Positions 17,469 to 27,535 of a stretch of 64,000 nucleotides of DNA are shown here, in pieces (positions within the stretch are counted from its first letter, which is position 1; the number at the start of each line of letters is the position of its first letter). Origin of the DNA: JAHEDT01 sp963825615 (GTDB lineage: Bacteria; Desulfobacterota; Desulfuromonadia; Desulfuromonadales; BM103). The stretch spans positions 248,001-312,000 of the forward strand of contig CAWGTV010000006.1 in NCBI GenBank assembly GCA_963825615.1, written 5' to 3'. Position numbers and translations under genes: made by a program. A model generated the notes under the pieces. That model worked only from the letters and a program-made list of their open reading frames with translations. It was not told where the DNA came from and did not search any database.

Positions 17469-18362
17469 TTAAGAATCGGTTTTGGCGCGCTTTACGACCT
17501 GCTGCAGAACCAGGCCGATAATAATCAGGATCAGGCCATAGAAGGTCGATGGCAGGATCTCTTCGCCAACGATGAAATGAATCAGGATCAGCGAGATAAA
17601 AGGTGAGATAAAGATCAGGCTGCTGATCCGCGCGGTGCTCACGGTATATTTGAGAGCCTGCAACCAGAGAAAAAAGGAAATCCCCATCTCGAAGCAGCCA
17701 ACATAGGCCGCACCAAGCACCCCGCCCAGGTCGGGCATCCGCAGTTCGGTAAACACCAGGCAATAGAGGAGGCTCAGCGGCAGGGCACAGAGGAAGTTCA
17801 TGAACAGACCTGCCAGCGGCGGCCGGCTGTCCCTGGTGTTGAGAATCCAGTAAAGCGCCCAGATGATCGTACTGCCAAGGGCAAGAGCCACACCGGTCGG
17901 ATTGGAAAAATGCAGGCCGAGCAGGTCGCCGCGGGTTGAAATCACCAGGACACCGCTGTAACTGATGAGGATGGCGATAATTTCACGCAGGCAGAGGCGC
18001 TGCTTGAGCATCGGCACGGCCAAAAGCGACAGCGTGATCGCCCAGGTGTAGTTGAGCGGCTGGGCTTCCTGGGCCGGCAACAGGGCAAAAGCCTTGAAGA
18101 GGATGAGGTAGTAAAGGAAGGGGTTGAGCAAGCCGAGCCCTGCTGAACGCAGCATCTCGCGGCGGTCCTTGGGGATCGCCAGGCCAAGTTCTCGGCGACA
18201 GAGAAGGATCGCGCCCAGCAGCAGCACGGACATCAGGTTGGCATAGAGCAGCAGGTGGGCCGGTGGCAAGGTGCGCAGCGAGAGCTTGAACGCCGAAGCC
18301 ACGGTCGACCAGATCAGCACCGTACCGAGAGCATAAATGTAGGCCTTGCGCTGATTGACCAT
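17469..18362 (-). CDS. EamA/DMT-family transporter
   Basis: A 297-residue inner-membrane protein with ten predicted hydrophobic helices arranged as two EamA repeats (about residues 8-140 and 155-290). The ends show LIWSTVASAFKLSLR and GLILIIIGLVLQQVV, typical of drug/metabolite exporters; the substrate is unknown. ATG 18362 follows GGAGG, which lies inside the end of the upstream EamA gene, only four bases after that gene's stop. The two carriers are therefore translationally linked, possibly a paired exporter system. Confidence 0.87.
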   Translation of the reverse strand: MVNQRKAYIYALGTVLIWSTVASAFKLSLRTLPPAHLLLYANLMSVLLLGAILLCRRELGLAIPKDRREMLRSAGLGLLNPFLYYLILFKAFALLPAQEAQPLNYTWAITLSLLAVPMLKQRLCLREIIAILISYSGVLVISTRGDLLGLHFSNPTGVALALGSTIIWALYWILNTRDSRPPLAGLFMNFLCALPLSLLYCLVFTELRMPDLGGVLGAAYVGCFEMGISFFLWLQALKYTVSTARISSLIFISPFISLILIHFIVGEEILPSTFYGLILIIIGLVLQQVVKRAKTDS

Positions 18363-18366
18363 CAAG

Positions 18367-19272
18367 TCAACCTCCGAATTCAGCCGGGGTTTCCGGTGTA
18401 GGTCGCCCGCCCAGGGAAAGCACCGCCAGCCCTGAGAATATCAGGGCGATCCCCACAAAAGCGATGGGATTCAGCCGCTCACGCAGTACCAGAATGCCCA
18501 ACAGACCGGCCGTCAAGGGTTCGGCCAGGGTCAAGGTCACCGCGGTGGCCACCTGGATGCGCTGCAAACCGCGCAGGAACAGCCAGTAGGCGAGTGCGGC
18601 CGTCACCAAACCGAGGTGCAGGACGACCGCGATGCTGCGCGGCGCGGCCAGCCAGGCAAGCGGACGGCCGATCAAAAGGGGCGCAAGAATCAGAGCGCCA
18701 AGGCAAAAGACCACCGCGATAACAGCATCCGGTTCATGCTGTTCAAGCAACCCCTTAACAACCAGGGTATAAGCCGCATAGGCAACCCCGGCGCCAATGG
18801 CCAGGGCGATACCAAGCAGGTCGATGGCGACATCCCCGCCACTGCTGAGCGTCAGGACCACGCAACCGATAATGGCAAGGGCCGTGGCGACAAACCAGAT
18901 CCGTCCCGGGCGCTCCTGGCGAAACAGATAGCCGAGCAACCCGCCGGCAATCGGCGCACTGCCGATGCCGACAATGGTGCCGACAGCCACCCCGGTCTTC
19001 GCCACACCGGCAAAGAAGCAGACCTGGTAAAGCGCCGTGAATACCGCCGCGGCAAGCGTCGTTTTCAGTGGCCAGCCCCGTAACGGCGAGAAGCCGCTAC
19101 GCCACAGCAGTATCAGCAACATCATGCCGCCACCCAGTGCCAGGCGCAAGGAGCCGATCATCATCGGGTCGAACCCGGCCGGGGCGAAAGCTTGGGTTGT
19201 GCCGGTCGTTCCCCATAACATCGCCGCCATGAGAACGAACCAGGCGCCTGTCCTCTGATTATCTGCCTGCAT
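18367..19272 (-). CDS. EamA/DMT-family transporter
   Basis: A 301-residue membrane protein with about ten helices and two EamA repeats. The first helix carries MLWGTTGTTQAFAPAGF, a common start for this family (RhaT/EamA type), and the C-terminal half ends LIFSGLAVLSLGGR. It probably exports an amino acid or other small metabolite; the substrate cannot be told from sequence. ATG 19272 is preceded by GGAG. It is the first gene of a two-gene operon with the next EamA gene and starts 16 bases after the upstream MATE-like gene, so all three may be co-transcribed. Confidence 0.87.
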   Translation of the reverse strand: MQADNQRTGAWFVLMAAMLWGTTGTTQAFAPAGFDPMMIGSLRLALGGGMMLLILLWRSGFSPLRGWPLKTTLAAAVFTALYQVCFFAGVAKTGVAVGTIVGIGSAPIAGGLLGYLFRQERPGRIWFVATALAIIGCVVLTLSSGGDVAIDLLGIALAIGAGVAYAAYTLVVKGLLEQHEPDAVIAVVFCLGALILAPLLIGRPLAWLAAPRSIAVVLHLGLVTAALAYWLFLRGLQRIQVATAVTLTLAEPLTAGLLGILVLRERLNPIAFVGIALIFSGLAVLSLGGRPTPETPAEFGG

Positions 19273-19288
19273 CTAAATCTCCAAAAAG

Positions 19289-20605
19289 TTATACAACCTC
19301 TGGCGACTTACTGCGTGTCAATCTCGCGCAGGGCCAGCACAGATAAAGCATGGCCAGAGACCGGCCGAGCAGGTAGGCAATCGCTGCCGAAGTAATCCCC
19401 GGGAGCGCCGAGTATAGTACAAGCACCGCCAGAATTGAAAAAATTCCGAGGGCTTCAACAGCGGTCGCCAGGGTCACCGGCAAGGTGATGCCGGCATTTA
19501 TCAGCAGTGCCCTTTGGTAGCCGATGGCAACGGTCAAGGCCGGGAAAATCGCCATGATCTGCAACGGCGGGATTGCCAGCTGCACCAGTTCATCAGGCAA
19601 TCCGGACATGGTCGCGTACCAGAAGCTATGCAGCGGCGTAAAGGCGATCAAGGACAGGCCGCCGCCAAGGGCAAGGGCCAAGTATAAAGCAAACTTGCGG
19701 ATCACGGCATGATTCTGCCCATCATCTTTCAAGATGGTGATGGCCACCTCCGGGAAGGAGAGACCAAGGGCGCGAAAGAGAAACGTCAGCGCGTACAGGA
19801 CGGGCATAACAGCCAGCGACTCGACCGGACGCGATGCGTGACCGAGAAAAAAAGTCACGACCGGATGGATGCTCAGACCGATCAGCGGCGTCATGGCGAG
19901 GGGCAGGTAGAAGCGTCCCAAGGCCGAATAGGTCGGCATTGTGGCAGCCTCTCCTTGCTCGGCCAGCGATTTTGCAATGACCCGCCGGGCAAGCCAGCGC
20001 GTTGCCAGGGCTTCGGCCATCACGCCCGCGCTCAGGGCACAAGCACCGAGACTGGCCCCGGCAAGGCTGTCGAGGGTCCAAAGGAAACAGGCCGTGGACG
20101 CCATGACGACCAGTCTGAAGATGGTCCCGATCGCAACCCTGCCCGGCTGATGGTGGGCGATCAGGATCCCCTGGTAGAAGCGGCGCATGCCTATGGCCGC
20201 CGGCCAGGGGAGCAGCAATGCCAGCGCGTGGTAGACATGCTTGGCAACATCTGCGGTCAAGCCGAGCAGAGTGCTCGTCAGAGGCGTGAAAAGAGGCGGG
20301 ATGAGCAACGTGAGCAGCAACAGCGTCACCAGGCCGCACAAGCCGACAGAGAAGGCGCGCAGGCGCAGGTAGTCCGAGCGACTGCGAGCCAGTCGCGTCG
20401 AGGCGCTCAGGAGCATGATCACCGGTCCCTCGGCAATCAGGCCGAAGGCATAGGCGATCCCGTAGGCCGCCAGGTTGGTGGCACTCTCCCCCATACGGGC
20501 AATGATGGCCGCCAGGAAAGGCCCTTCGACCGCCATCATGAGCCAGGTCAGGGCCAATGGCCACCAGAGTTGATAGACGTTTTTGAGGGTTGCCTGATGG
20601 GTCAT
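19289..20605 (-). CDS. MATE-like multidrug/polysaccharide flippase-family membrane protein
   Basis: About 438 residues with roughly twelve hydrophobic helices spread along the length. The pattern (WPLALTWLMMAVEGPFLAAIIARMG at the start, RFYLPLAMTPLIGLSIHPVVTFFL mid-protein at the start of the second half) fits the two-bundle MATE/MOP superfamily, although the match to classical NorM is loose. It may export drugs or metabolites, or flip lipid-linked sugars. ATG 20605 (MTHQATLKN) is chosen over upstream starts because a GGGAG lies upstream and the family begins here. A palindromic repeat sits just upstream. Two EamA carriers follow on the same strand. Confidence 0.65.
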   Translation of the reverse strand: MTHQATLKNVYQLWWPLALTWLMMAVEGPFLAAIIARMGESATNLAAYGIAYAFGLIAEGPVIMLLSASTRLARSRSDYLRLRAFSVGLCGLVTLLLLTLLIPPLFTPLTSTLLGLTADVAKHVYHALALLLPWPAAIGMRRFYQGILIAHHQPGRVAIGTIFRLVVMASTACFLWTLDSLAGASLGACALSAGVMAEALATRWLARRVIAKSLAEQGEAATMPTYSALGRFYLPLAMTPLIGLSIHPVVTFFLGHASRPVESLAVMPVLYALTFLFRALGLSFPEVAITILKDDGQNHAVIRKFALYLALALGGGLSLIAFTPLHSFWYATMSGLPDELVQLAIPPLQIMAIFPALTVAIGYQRALLINAGITLPVTLATAVEALGIFSILAVLVLYSALPGITSAAIAYLLGRSLAMLYLCWPCARLTRSKSPEVV

Positions 20606-20636
20606 TGTTACGAAACGGCTCCCGCTATAAGGAAAA

Positions 20637-20665
20637 GGGGACAGTCCCCATAATGGGACAGTCCC
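20637..20665. repeat. Paired GGGACAGTCCC palindromes (REP-like)
   Basis: GGGGACAGTCCCC (20637-20649) and GGGACAGTCCCT (20654-20665) are two short palindromes five bases apart, next to A/G-rich tracts. Such units resemble REP-type elements associated with REP-associated transposases. No transposase is nearby. Confidence 0.5.
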
Positions 20666-20738
20666 TCTAATATACGAAAAAGGGGGTGAGGCCAACAAGT
20701 GGTCCCTCCCCCGGATAAAACAACGGACGCCCTTCCGC

Positions 20739-21653
20739 TCAGACCGATTTAGACTTCATGCCGAGCATTTGTCTCAATGCATGCTGCGCGATGCTCGGAT
20801 TTTCCTTGAGCCGCCGCTTGGAATAAGGAAGCCACGACTTGCCAAAGGGGACATAGATGCGCAGGCGATGGCCATTTTTAATCAAAATTTCGCGCAGTTC
20901 CGGGTCGACGCCGAGGAGCATCTGGAATTCGTACTCGTCACGCTTCAGGCCGAACTTCTTGACCAGCTGCTGTGCTTCGAAAACCAGCTTTTCGTCATGG
21001 GTCGCAATGCCAACATAGGCTTTCTTTTCGAACATCTTCTCGAGACAGCAGACGAAACTGCGATTGATGATAGCCATATCCTTGAAGGCGATCATGCGCG
21101 GTTCATTATAGATTCCCTTGCAGAGCCGGAAGTGGAGTAAGCCATCGCTCAGATTCTCGATGTCATCCATGGTTCGGCGCAGGTAAGCCTGCAAAACCAC
21201 GCCGACGTGACCGGGAAACTCTTCGCGCAGGCGACGAAAGAAGTCCAGCGTGTCATCGGTGCAGGGATGATCCTCCATGTCGATGCGCACGAAGTTTTTC
21301 AGGCTGGCCGCCAAAGCGACAATTTCGCGAATATTGGCAAACGCGAACTCCTTGTCCAGTTCCAACCCCAGCTGAGTCGGCTTGAGCGACAGGTTGGCAT
21401 CGAGCTTTTCCTTGTCGATCCCCCTGAGAATTTCCAGGCACTGCCCTTTAAAGAAGGTCGCCTCCTCACGGGTTTTAATAAATTCGCCGAGGATGTCGAT
21501 GGTTGCCATCATCCCCTTGCTGTTCAGGTCGCGAGTGACCGCAATCGCATGCTTGAGTTCCTCCCCAGCGATGTAGCCCTTGGCAAAGATGCCGACAATC
21601 GGGCCGGGCACATGCATGATTGTCTTTGATACCAGCAGGTTAAACAGGGACAT
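20739..21653 (-). CDS. Proline dehydrogenase (monofunctional PRODH)
   Basis: A 304-residue FAD-dependent enzyme that oxidises L-proline to 1-pyrroline-5-carboxylate (P5C), passing electrons to the quinone pool. The TIM-barrel pattern of the family is present: VRIDMEDH (residues ~133-140), GVVLQAYLRRT, LRLCKG in the form FRLCKGIYNEP, GIATHDEKL, EFQMLLGV, and the C-terminal RIYVPFGKSWLPYSKRRL with the substrate-binding Tyr/Arg-Arg signature. ATG 21653 has GGAGG at seven bases. It lies 59 bases after the P5C dehydrogenase gene on the same strand, so the two steps to glutamate form one operon under the sigma-54 promoter at 23462. Confidence 0.93.
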   Translation of the reverse strand: MSLFNLLVSKTIMHVPGPIVGIFAKGYIAGEELKHAIAVTRDLNSKGMMATIDILGEFIKTREEATFFKGQCLEILRGIDKEKLDANLSLKPTQLGLELDKEFAFANIREIVALAASLKNFVRIDMEDHPCTDDTLDFFRRLREEFPGHVGVVLQAYLRRTMDDIENLSDGLLHFRLCKGIYNEPRMIAFKDMAIINRSFVCCLEKMFEKKAYVGIATHDEKLVFEAQQLVKKFGLKRDEYEFQMLLGVDPELREILIKNGHRLRIYVPFGKSWLPYSKRRLKENPSIAQHALRQMLGMKSKSV

Positions 21654-21712
21654 ACGGTCCTCCAACGTTAATTGAGTTTTAAGCAGGCAGCCAGGCCCCC
21701 TGGAGTTCAGTC

Positions 21713-23356
<1,644 letters not shown>

Positions 23357-23461
23357 GATTGGCACCTTTCTTGTTCCGTATAGTTATGTTGGCAGACGAG
23401 TTTCAGCAGCATTTGATTCCGGCACACCATGCGCACCCAATCATTCTGTCATGTTATTTAG

Positions 23462-23477
23462 AGCAAGCAAGATGCCA
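23462..23477 (-). promoter_or_regulatory. Sigma-54 promoter of pruA-proline dehydrogenase operon
   Basis: On the minus strand the 16 bases read TGGCATCTTGCTTGCT, with GG and GC in the exact -24/-12 spacing (consensus TGGCACG-N4-TTGCW). It lies about 105 bases before the pruA start. The window encodes three sigma-54 activators, two of them nearby. Confidence 0.8.
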
Positions 23478-23832
23478 AGCGCCAGGAGGAAAGCCTTCCA
23501 GACCACAAAGCGAGCGGTGGCAGGGGTAACGGAGCGACCCCAGATTTACGCAGAGAACCTTTAAGTAGCCGGAATCACTTATTTACCAACAGAGACAACA
23601 ACTGGCTTTGGCGAGGACTTGACGGCGAAGGAATATTTGATTTTTTTTATTGGCGGGATTGGTCCACGTAAGAAAGGCAAGCCTTGCATTGCAAAATTAT
23701 GCACAAATGCATCGTAAATAACAAAACAAATATATAAATATCTTGTTTTATTGTAATTTGACTCTTTATGCAATTAAGCATTTAAGTAATACTCAAAAAA
23801 TACTATGCATTTAAGCATGAAGAGAAACCGCT
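23478..23832. other. AT-rich control region between hypD activase gene and pruA
   Basis: About 350 bases, no gene. It contains three 14-base dyads of the form ATGC-N6-GCAT (listed separately), an 11-base palindrome TTGCATTGCAA (23684-23694) and A/T tracts, all upstream of the sigma-54 promoter. This fits an enhancer region. Confidence 0.5.
23699..23818. promoter_or_regulatory. Candidate activator sites ATGC-N6-GCAT (three copies)
   Basis: ATGCACAAATGCAT (23699-23712), ATGCAATTAAGCAT (23768-23781) and ATGCATTTAAGCAT (23805-23818). The first is 222 bases upstream of the pruA -24 element; similar dyads occur upstream of livK (35168) and in the promoter of the sigma-54 activator gene at 37084. 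Proposed as binding sites of that activator. Confidence 0.45.
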
Positions 23833-24741
23833 CTAACCACCGACGCTGGCCGTCAAACCGTGCTCTGCGAAGATACGGGTCACCCGATTGAGGGTCGCCG
23901 GGCTCGGTTCACCAAACCCGCCCAGGTCACGCTCCTGGCCGAGCTTTAGGTCCTTGCCCCTGGCCACATCATGGAACGGCAGCAGGCTCACCAACTTCTT
24001 TTCACCGTGCAGGCCGGCGATAAAGGCCGCGGCTTGTGCCATGTCGGCATCGTCATCATTGATGCCGCCGATGAGTGGCACACGGATCTGGATGGCGGCA
24101 CCGCTTTTCGCCAGCACGGCCAGGTTTTCCAGGATCAGGCGGTTGTCAACCCCGGTGTAGCGCTTGTGTTTTGCGGCATCCATCATTTTCAGGTCGTAGA
24201 GGAAGAGATCGGTGTGTGCGGCCACCCGGAGCAGCGTCTCGGTTTTGGCAAAACCGGAGGTGTCAACCGCGCGATGGATATGCCGGCTGCCGCAAGCGTC
24301 CAGCACCGCAACGAGAAAATCGGGGTGGAGCAGAGGCTCGCCGCCGGAGAAAGTCACGCCGCCGCCAGACTGGTCGAAGAAGGGCCGTTCCTTTTCAATG
24401 ACGCCAAGCAGATCATCGACAGAATAGAAGCGTCCCGACATTTCCGTCGCCAGCGTCGGACAGGCTTCGGCGCATTTGCCGCACAAGGTGCAGCGACGGG
24501 CGTCCGTGACGATCCCACCGGGGGTCATGTGACACGCCTGTTCGGGGCAGACCCGGCAGCACTCGCCGCAGCCAATGCACTTGGCGGCAGTAAAGAGCTT
24601 CTGGATCTCAGGCGAGATACTTTCCGGGTTGTGACACCAGCGGCAGCTAAGCGGGCACCCTTTCAGAAAGATGGTCACACGGATACCGGGGCCATCGTTG
24701 ATCGAGTAGCGCTTGATATCGAAAACCAGCCCCTGCGACAT
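23833..24741 (-). CDS. Glycyl-radical enzyme activase (HypD-activating radical SAM protein)
   Basis: A 302-residue radical-SAM activase that places the glycyl radical on its partner enzyme using S-adenosylmethionine. The radical-SAM cluster motif is in KGCPLSCRWCHNPE (CX3CX2C, residues ~29-36). A ferredoxin-like insert follows with two [4Fe-4S] sets (CIGCGECCRVCPEQAC and CTLCGKCAEACP), as in activases of non-PFL glycyl-radical enzymes. FSGGEPLLHP is the SAM-contacting GGE motif. The ATG lies one base after the dehydratase stop codon, so the pair is a tight operon. The gene is assigned to HypD because of the partner. Confidence 0.93.
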   Translation of the reverse strand: MSQGLVFDIKRYSINDGPGIRVTIFLKGCPLSCRWCHNPESISPEIQKLFTAAKCIGCGECCRVCPEQACHMTPGGIVTDARRCTLCGKCAEACPTLATEMSGRFYSVDDLLGVIEKERPFFDQSGGGVTFSGGEPLLHPDFLVAVLDACGSRHIHRAVDTSGFAKTETLLRVAAHTDLFLYDLKMMDAAKHKRYTGVDNRLILENLAVLAKSGAAIQIRVPLIGGINDDDADMAQAAAFIAGLHGEKKLVSLLPFHDVARGKDLKLGQERDLGGFGEPSPATLNRVTRIFAEHGLTASVGG

Positions 24742-24742
24742 C

Positions 24743-27193
24743 TCAGAATGACTCGTTTTCGGTGCGCTCGATCACCTCTTGCTGCAAGTCGGCGTTCATG
24801 TCGTTGAAATAGTCGCTGTAGCCGGCCATGCGCACCAGTAGGTCACGATAATCCTCCGGCGTTTCCTGTGCCGCCTTGAGCGTCGCCGTATCAACGATAT
24901 TGAACTGGATGTGATGTCCACCCAGGGTGAAGTAGCTGCGCACCAGTTGGCCCAGTCGGGCAATATCTTCGTCCCGTTTGAGCAGGCTGGGCAGGAAGCG
25001 CTGGTTGAGCAGGGTCCCCCCGGACAAGGTGTGGTCAAGCTTGGTCAGCGAGCGGATCACTGCAGAAGGGCCATGCGTGTCAGCACCATGGGAAGGCGAG
25101 GTGCCGTCGGAAATCGACTTGCCGGCCAGGCGGCCATTGGGGGTCGCGCCCATCACCTTACCGAAATAGATATGGCAGGTGGTAGACAGCATATTGAGGT
25201 GGAAAGTCTCCCCCTTGACGTTCGGCTTGCCGTCAATGGCGGCGAACAGGTCAGCGTAAATGCGCAGGGCAATGTCGTCGGCATAGTCATCGTCATTACC
25301 GAAAAACGGCGTCTTGTTGAGGATCGTCTGGCGCAGGAATTCCTCGCCGGAGAAGTTGGCGGCAACCGCAGCGAGGACCCGCTCCATGCTGAAGGTCCGG
25401 TCTTCGAAAACATGTTTTTTCAGGGCGGACAGGCTGTCGGTGGTGGTGCCGAGGCCGGTGCACTGGATGTAGTTGGTGTTGTAGCGCGGGCCGCCGTCAT
25501 AATAGTCCCTGCCCTTGCTGATGCAGTCTTCGATCACCACCGACAGGAACGGCGCCGGGGCGTACTTGGCGAACATCCGGTCGATGTAGTTGCTCACCCG
25601 CACCTTGGTGTCGACGATAAAATTGAGCTGCCGGAGAAACGCTTGGTACAACTCCTCGTAACTGGTGAACTTGAGCGGGTCGCCGGTTGCCATGCCGGCC
25701 CTTTTGCCGGTCACCGGGTCGATGCCGTTGTTCAAAGTGATTTCGAGGATTTTCGGCACATTCAGGTAACCGGTCAGGATGTAGGCCTCTTTGCCGAAGG
25801 CGCCGACTTCGATACAACCGCTGCACCCCCCCTCGCGGGCATCCTTGAGAGTCTTGCCCTGGCGCAGCAGCTCGACCACATAGACATCGGGGTTGAAGAT
25901 CGATGGGTAGCCGTGCCCCTGGCGGATCACCCTGCAGGCGGCATTCAGGAACCGGTCCGGCGTCTTGCTGCTGACGTGGACCGAGTTGCCCGGCTGCAGG
26001 ATATGCAGCTCCTCGACCACCTCGAGCATGATGTAGGAAACCTCGCTGACACCGTCCCTGCCGTCAGCGGTGATGCCACCGATATTGATATTGGTGAAAT
26101 CGTTGTAGGTGCCGCTTTCCCGGGCGGTGATGCCGACCTTGGGCGGCGCTGGGTGATTGTTGACCTTGATCCAGAAACAGCAGAGCAACTCCTTGGCCTG
26201 CTCGCGGCTTAAGGTCCCGGCGGCGACTTCCGCTGCATAGAACGGCGACAGGTGCTGATCGAAGTGCCCCGGGTTCATGGCATCCCATCCGTTCAGCTCG
26301 GTGATCGTGCCGAGATGCACGAACCAGTACATCTGGATCGCCTCGTGAAAAGTTCGCGGGGCGTTGGCCGGGACCCTGCGGCAGACTTCGGCAATCTTCT
26401 CCAGTTCAGCGCGGCGGCGCAGATCAGCCTCCTCCCTCGCCATGGCCTCGGCCAGTTCGGCGTGGCGCTCGGCGAAGAGGATCACAGCATCGCAGGAGAT
26501 GTCCATGGCCTTGAGCTCCTCGGCCTTGTCGGTCGCTTCCGGGTCATTGAGAAAATCGAGGCTGGCCATCTCCGCTGCGATCTGGCACTTGAAATCGAGC
26601 ATCCCCTTACCATAGATCTGGCCGTCGAGCGCCGTATGCCCCGGGGCGCGCTGCTCCATGAACTCAGTGAACAGGCCGGCCTCGTAGGCCGCCCGCCATT
26701 CCTCAGGCACATGGCTGAAGATCCGCTCGCGAATGGTTTTCCCCTGCCAGTAAGGGATCACTTCGCGGGCATAGGTGGCGATATCCTCTTCACTGATGGT
26801 ATAGCGCTGCTGCTCACGGGTATTCAGGACATGAAAATCCTCGACGCTGTGACAGGTCAATTCCGGAAAGGTCGGCACCGCCCTGGGGCGCGGGCCGCGC
26901 TCGCCGACGATCAACTCGTCAGCGCCGAGGTAGAGGGTTTTCTTCTGGCAGTGATCGAGAAAATTCAGCGCCCGCAGCACCGGGATCGAATGTTTGCCGT
27001 AATTCTCCTTGTAAAATGCGGTCTCGTGCAGAGCGCGCTCGATGGACAGGCTCGGCGCAGTCTCCACACTCTGCTTGCGCAGGCGCTGAATGCGCGCGTT
27101 CATGCCGGGGCCGATGGCATTTTTGCTGGCGGGGTAAAAGTTTCCTTCCGCAGCAGCCTTTCTCTCCGGTACAGCCTTGAGGTCTCTTTCCAT
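24743..27193 (-). CDS. hypD: Glycyl-radical trans-4-hydroxy-L-proline dehydratase (HypD-like)
   Basis: An 816-residue glycyl-radical enzyme. The active-site loop is GCSGCIEVG, with the thiyl Cys460 and Glu462. The radical-bearing Gly791 lies in RMAGYSDYFND. Outside these motifs, segments such as AAYEAGLFTEFMEQRAPGHT, APPKVGIT, GGTLLNQRF and NKTPFFGNDDDYADDI agree closely with my recollection of characterised HypD rather than with PFL, choline lyase or glycerol dehydratase. HypD removes water from trans-4-hydroxyproline to give P5C. The neighbouring P5C dehydrogenase, proline dehydrogenase and proC handle exactly that product. The N-terminus is about 30 residues longer than in clostridial HypD; a start at Met31 is possible. 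Transcription is probably sigma-54 dependent. Confidence 0.88.
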   Translation of the reverse strand: MERDLKAVPERKAAAEGNFYPASKNAIGPGMNARIQRLRKQSVETAPSLSIERALHETAFYKENYGKHSIPVLRALNFLDHCQKKTLYLGADELIVGERGPRPRAVPTFPELTCHSVEDFHVLNTREQQRYTISEEDIATYAREVIPYWQGKTIRERIFSHVPEEWRAAYEAGLFTEFMEQRAPGHTALDGQIYGKGMLDFKCQIAAEMASLDFLNDPEATDKAEELKAMDISCDAVILFAERHAELAEAMAREEADLRRRAELEKIAEVCRRVPANAPRTFHEAIQMYWFVHLGTITELNGWDAMNPGHFDQHLSPFYAAEVAAGTLSREQAKELLCCFWIKVNNHPAPPKVGITARESGTYNDFTNINIGGITADGRDGVSEVSYIMLEVVEELHILQPGNSVHVSSKTPDRFLNAACRVIRQGHGYPSIFNPDVYVVELLRQGKTLKDAREGGCSGCIEVGAFGKEAYILTGYLNVPKILEITLNNGIDPVTGKRAGMATGDPLKFTSYEELYQAFLRQLNFIVDTKVRVSNYIDRMFAKYAPAPFLSVVIEDCISKGRDYYDGGPRYNTNYIQCTGLGTTTDSLSALKKHVFEDRTFSMERVLAAVAANFSGEEFLRQTILNKTPFFGNDDDYADDIALRIYADLFAAIDGKPNVKGETFHLNMLSTTCHIYFGKVMGATPNGRLAGKSISDGTSPSHGADTHGPSAVIRSLTKLDHTLSGGTLLNQRFLPSLLKRDEDIARLGQLVRSYFTLGGHHIQFNIVDTATLKAAQETPEDYRDLLVRMAGYSDYFNDMNADLQQEVIERTENESF

Positions 27194-27307
27194 AGTCGTA
27201 TCGATCCTTTTGTAGCCTGCTTTGGTACAAGTCTACAGCACTGCTTCATTCTACGTTGTCCGGCACAGTGAACACAAGAGGGGCACCCACAGCGGTCCTC
27301 CCGGGAC

Positions 27308-27354
27308 GGCCGTTGGTTCTATTGCACTAATCAGCAAGAAAGATACCAACGGCC
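27308..27354. repeat. Inverted repeat flanking the hypD promoter
   Basis: GGCCGTTGG (27308-27316) and CCAACGGCC (27346-27354) are perfect nine-base inverted arms. The distal arm overlaps the -24 element and the proximal arm lies near the start of transcription. It could be an operator or could fold in the nascent RNA. Confidence 0.55.
27333..27348 (-). promoter_or_regulatory. Sigma-54 promoter of hypD operon
   Basis: Minus-strand TGGTATCTTTCTTGCT matches the -24/-12 consensus with correct GG-N10-GC spacing and resembles the pruA promoter closely. It lies about 140 bases before the hypD start. Confidence 0.78.
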
Positions 27355-27440
27355 TGGGCCGGAGCAGAATCACAAAGGGCTTGTAATCAAAGAAGTTTTC
27401 AAAGCAAAGAAGGGGCGAGCCCAAGTCGGATCCGCATATT

Positions 27441-27477
27441 TTATTCATTATTGAATAAATTATTCACAATCGAATAA
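27441..27477. promoter_or_regulatory. Twin activator sites TTATTC-N6-GAATAA upstream of hypD
   Basis: Two identical-arm dyads, 27441-27458 and 27460-27477, both TTATTC-N6-GAATAA, centres 19 bases apart (about two helical turns) and about 95-130 bases upstream of the -24 element. This is the expected layout for upstream activator sites of a sigma-54 enhancer-binding protein, probably the one encoded at 27895-29307. Confidence 0.65.
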
Positions 27478-27489
27478 CAACGGGCCTGC

Positions 27490-27524
27490 AAACTAAAGAG
27501 AAGGTTGACGCAAAGACATCAACC
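27490..27524 (-). terminator. Probable intrinsic terminator after csaA-like gene
   Basis: On the minus strand GGTTGA and TCAACC (27503-27524) form a six-base-pair stem with a ten-base loop, followed by TTCTCTTT. It is short, so only moderately convincing. Confidence 0.5.
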
Positions 27525-27535
27525 CTCCCCTTGCC

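Larger units (their letters stand above)
27194..27535. other. Control region upstream of hypD
   Basis: About 340 bases, no gene. From hypD outward it contains the leader, a sigma-54 promoter inside a long inverted repeat, two tandem dyads and the csaA terminator; each is listed separately. Confidence 0.6.

Noticed and set aside
24911..26212. 433-codon plus-strand frame opposite hypD
   Set aside because: A mirror frame of the dehydratase gene with no start signal or recognisable domain.
24743..27193. Pyruvate formate-lyase, choline TMA-lyase or glycerol dehydratase
   Set aside because: The active-site loop GCSGCIE and many flanking segments fit HypD better, and the neighbours process P5C rather than formate, choline or glycerol.
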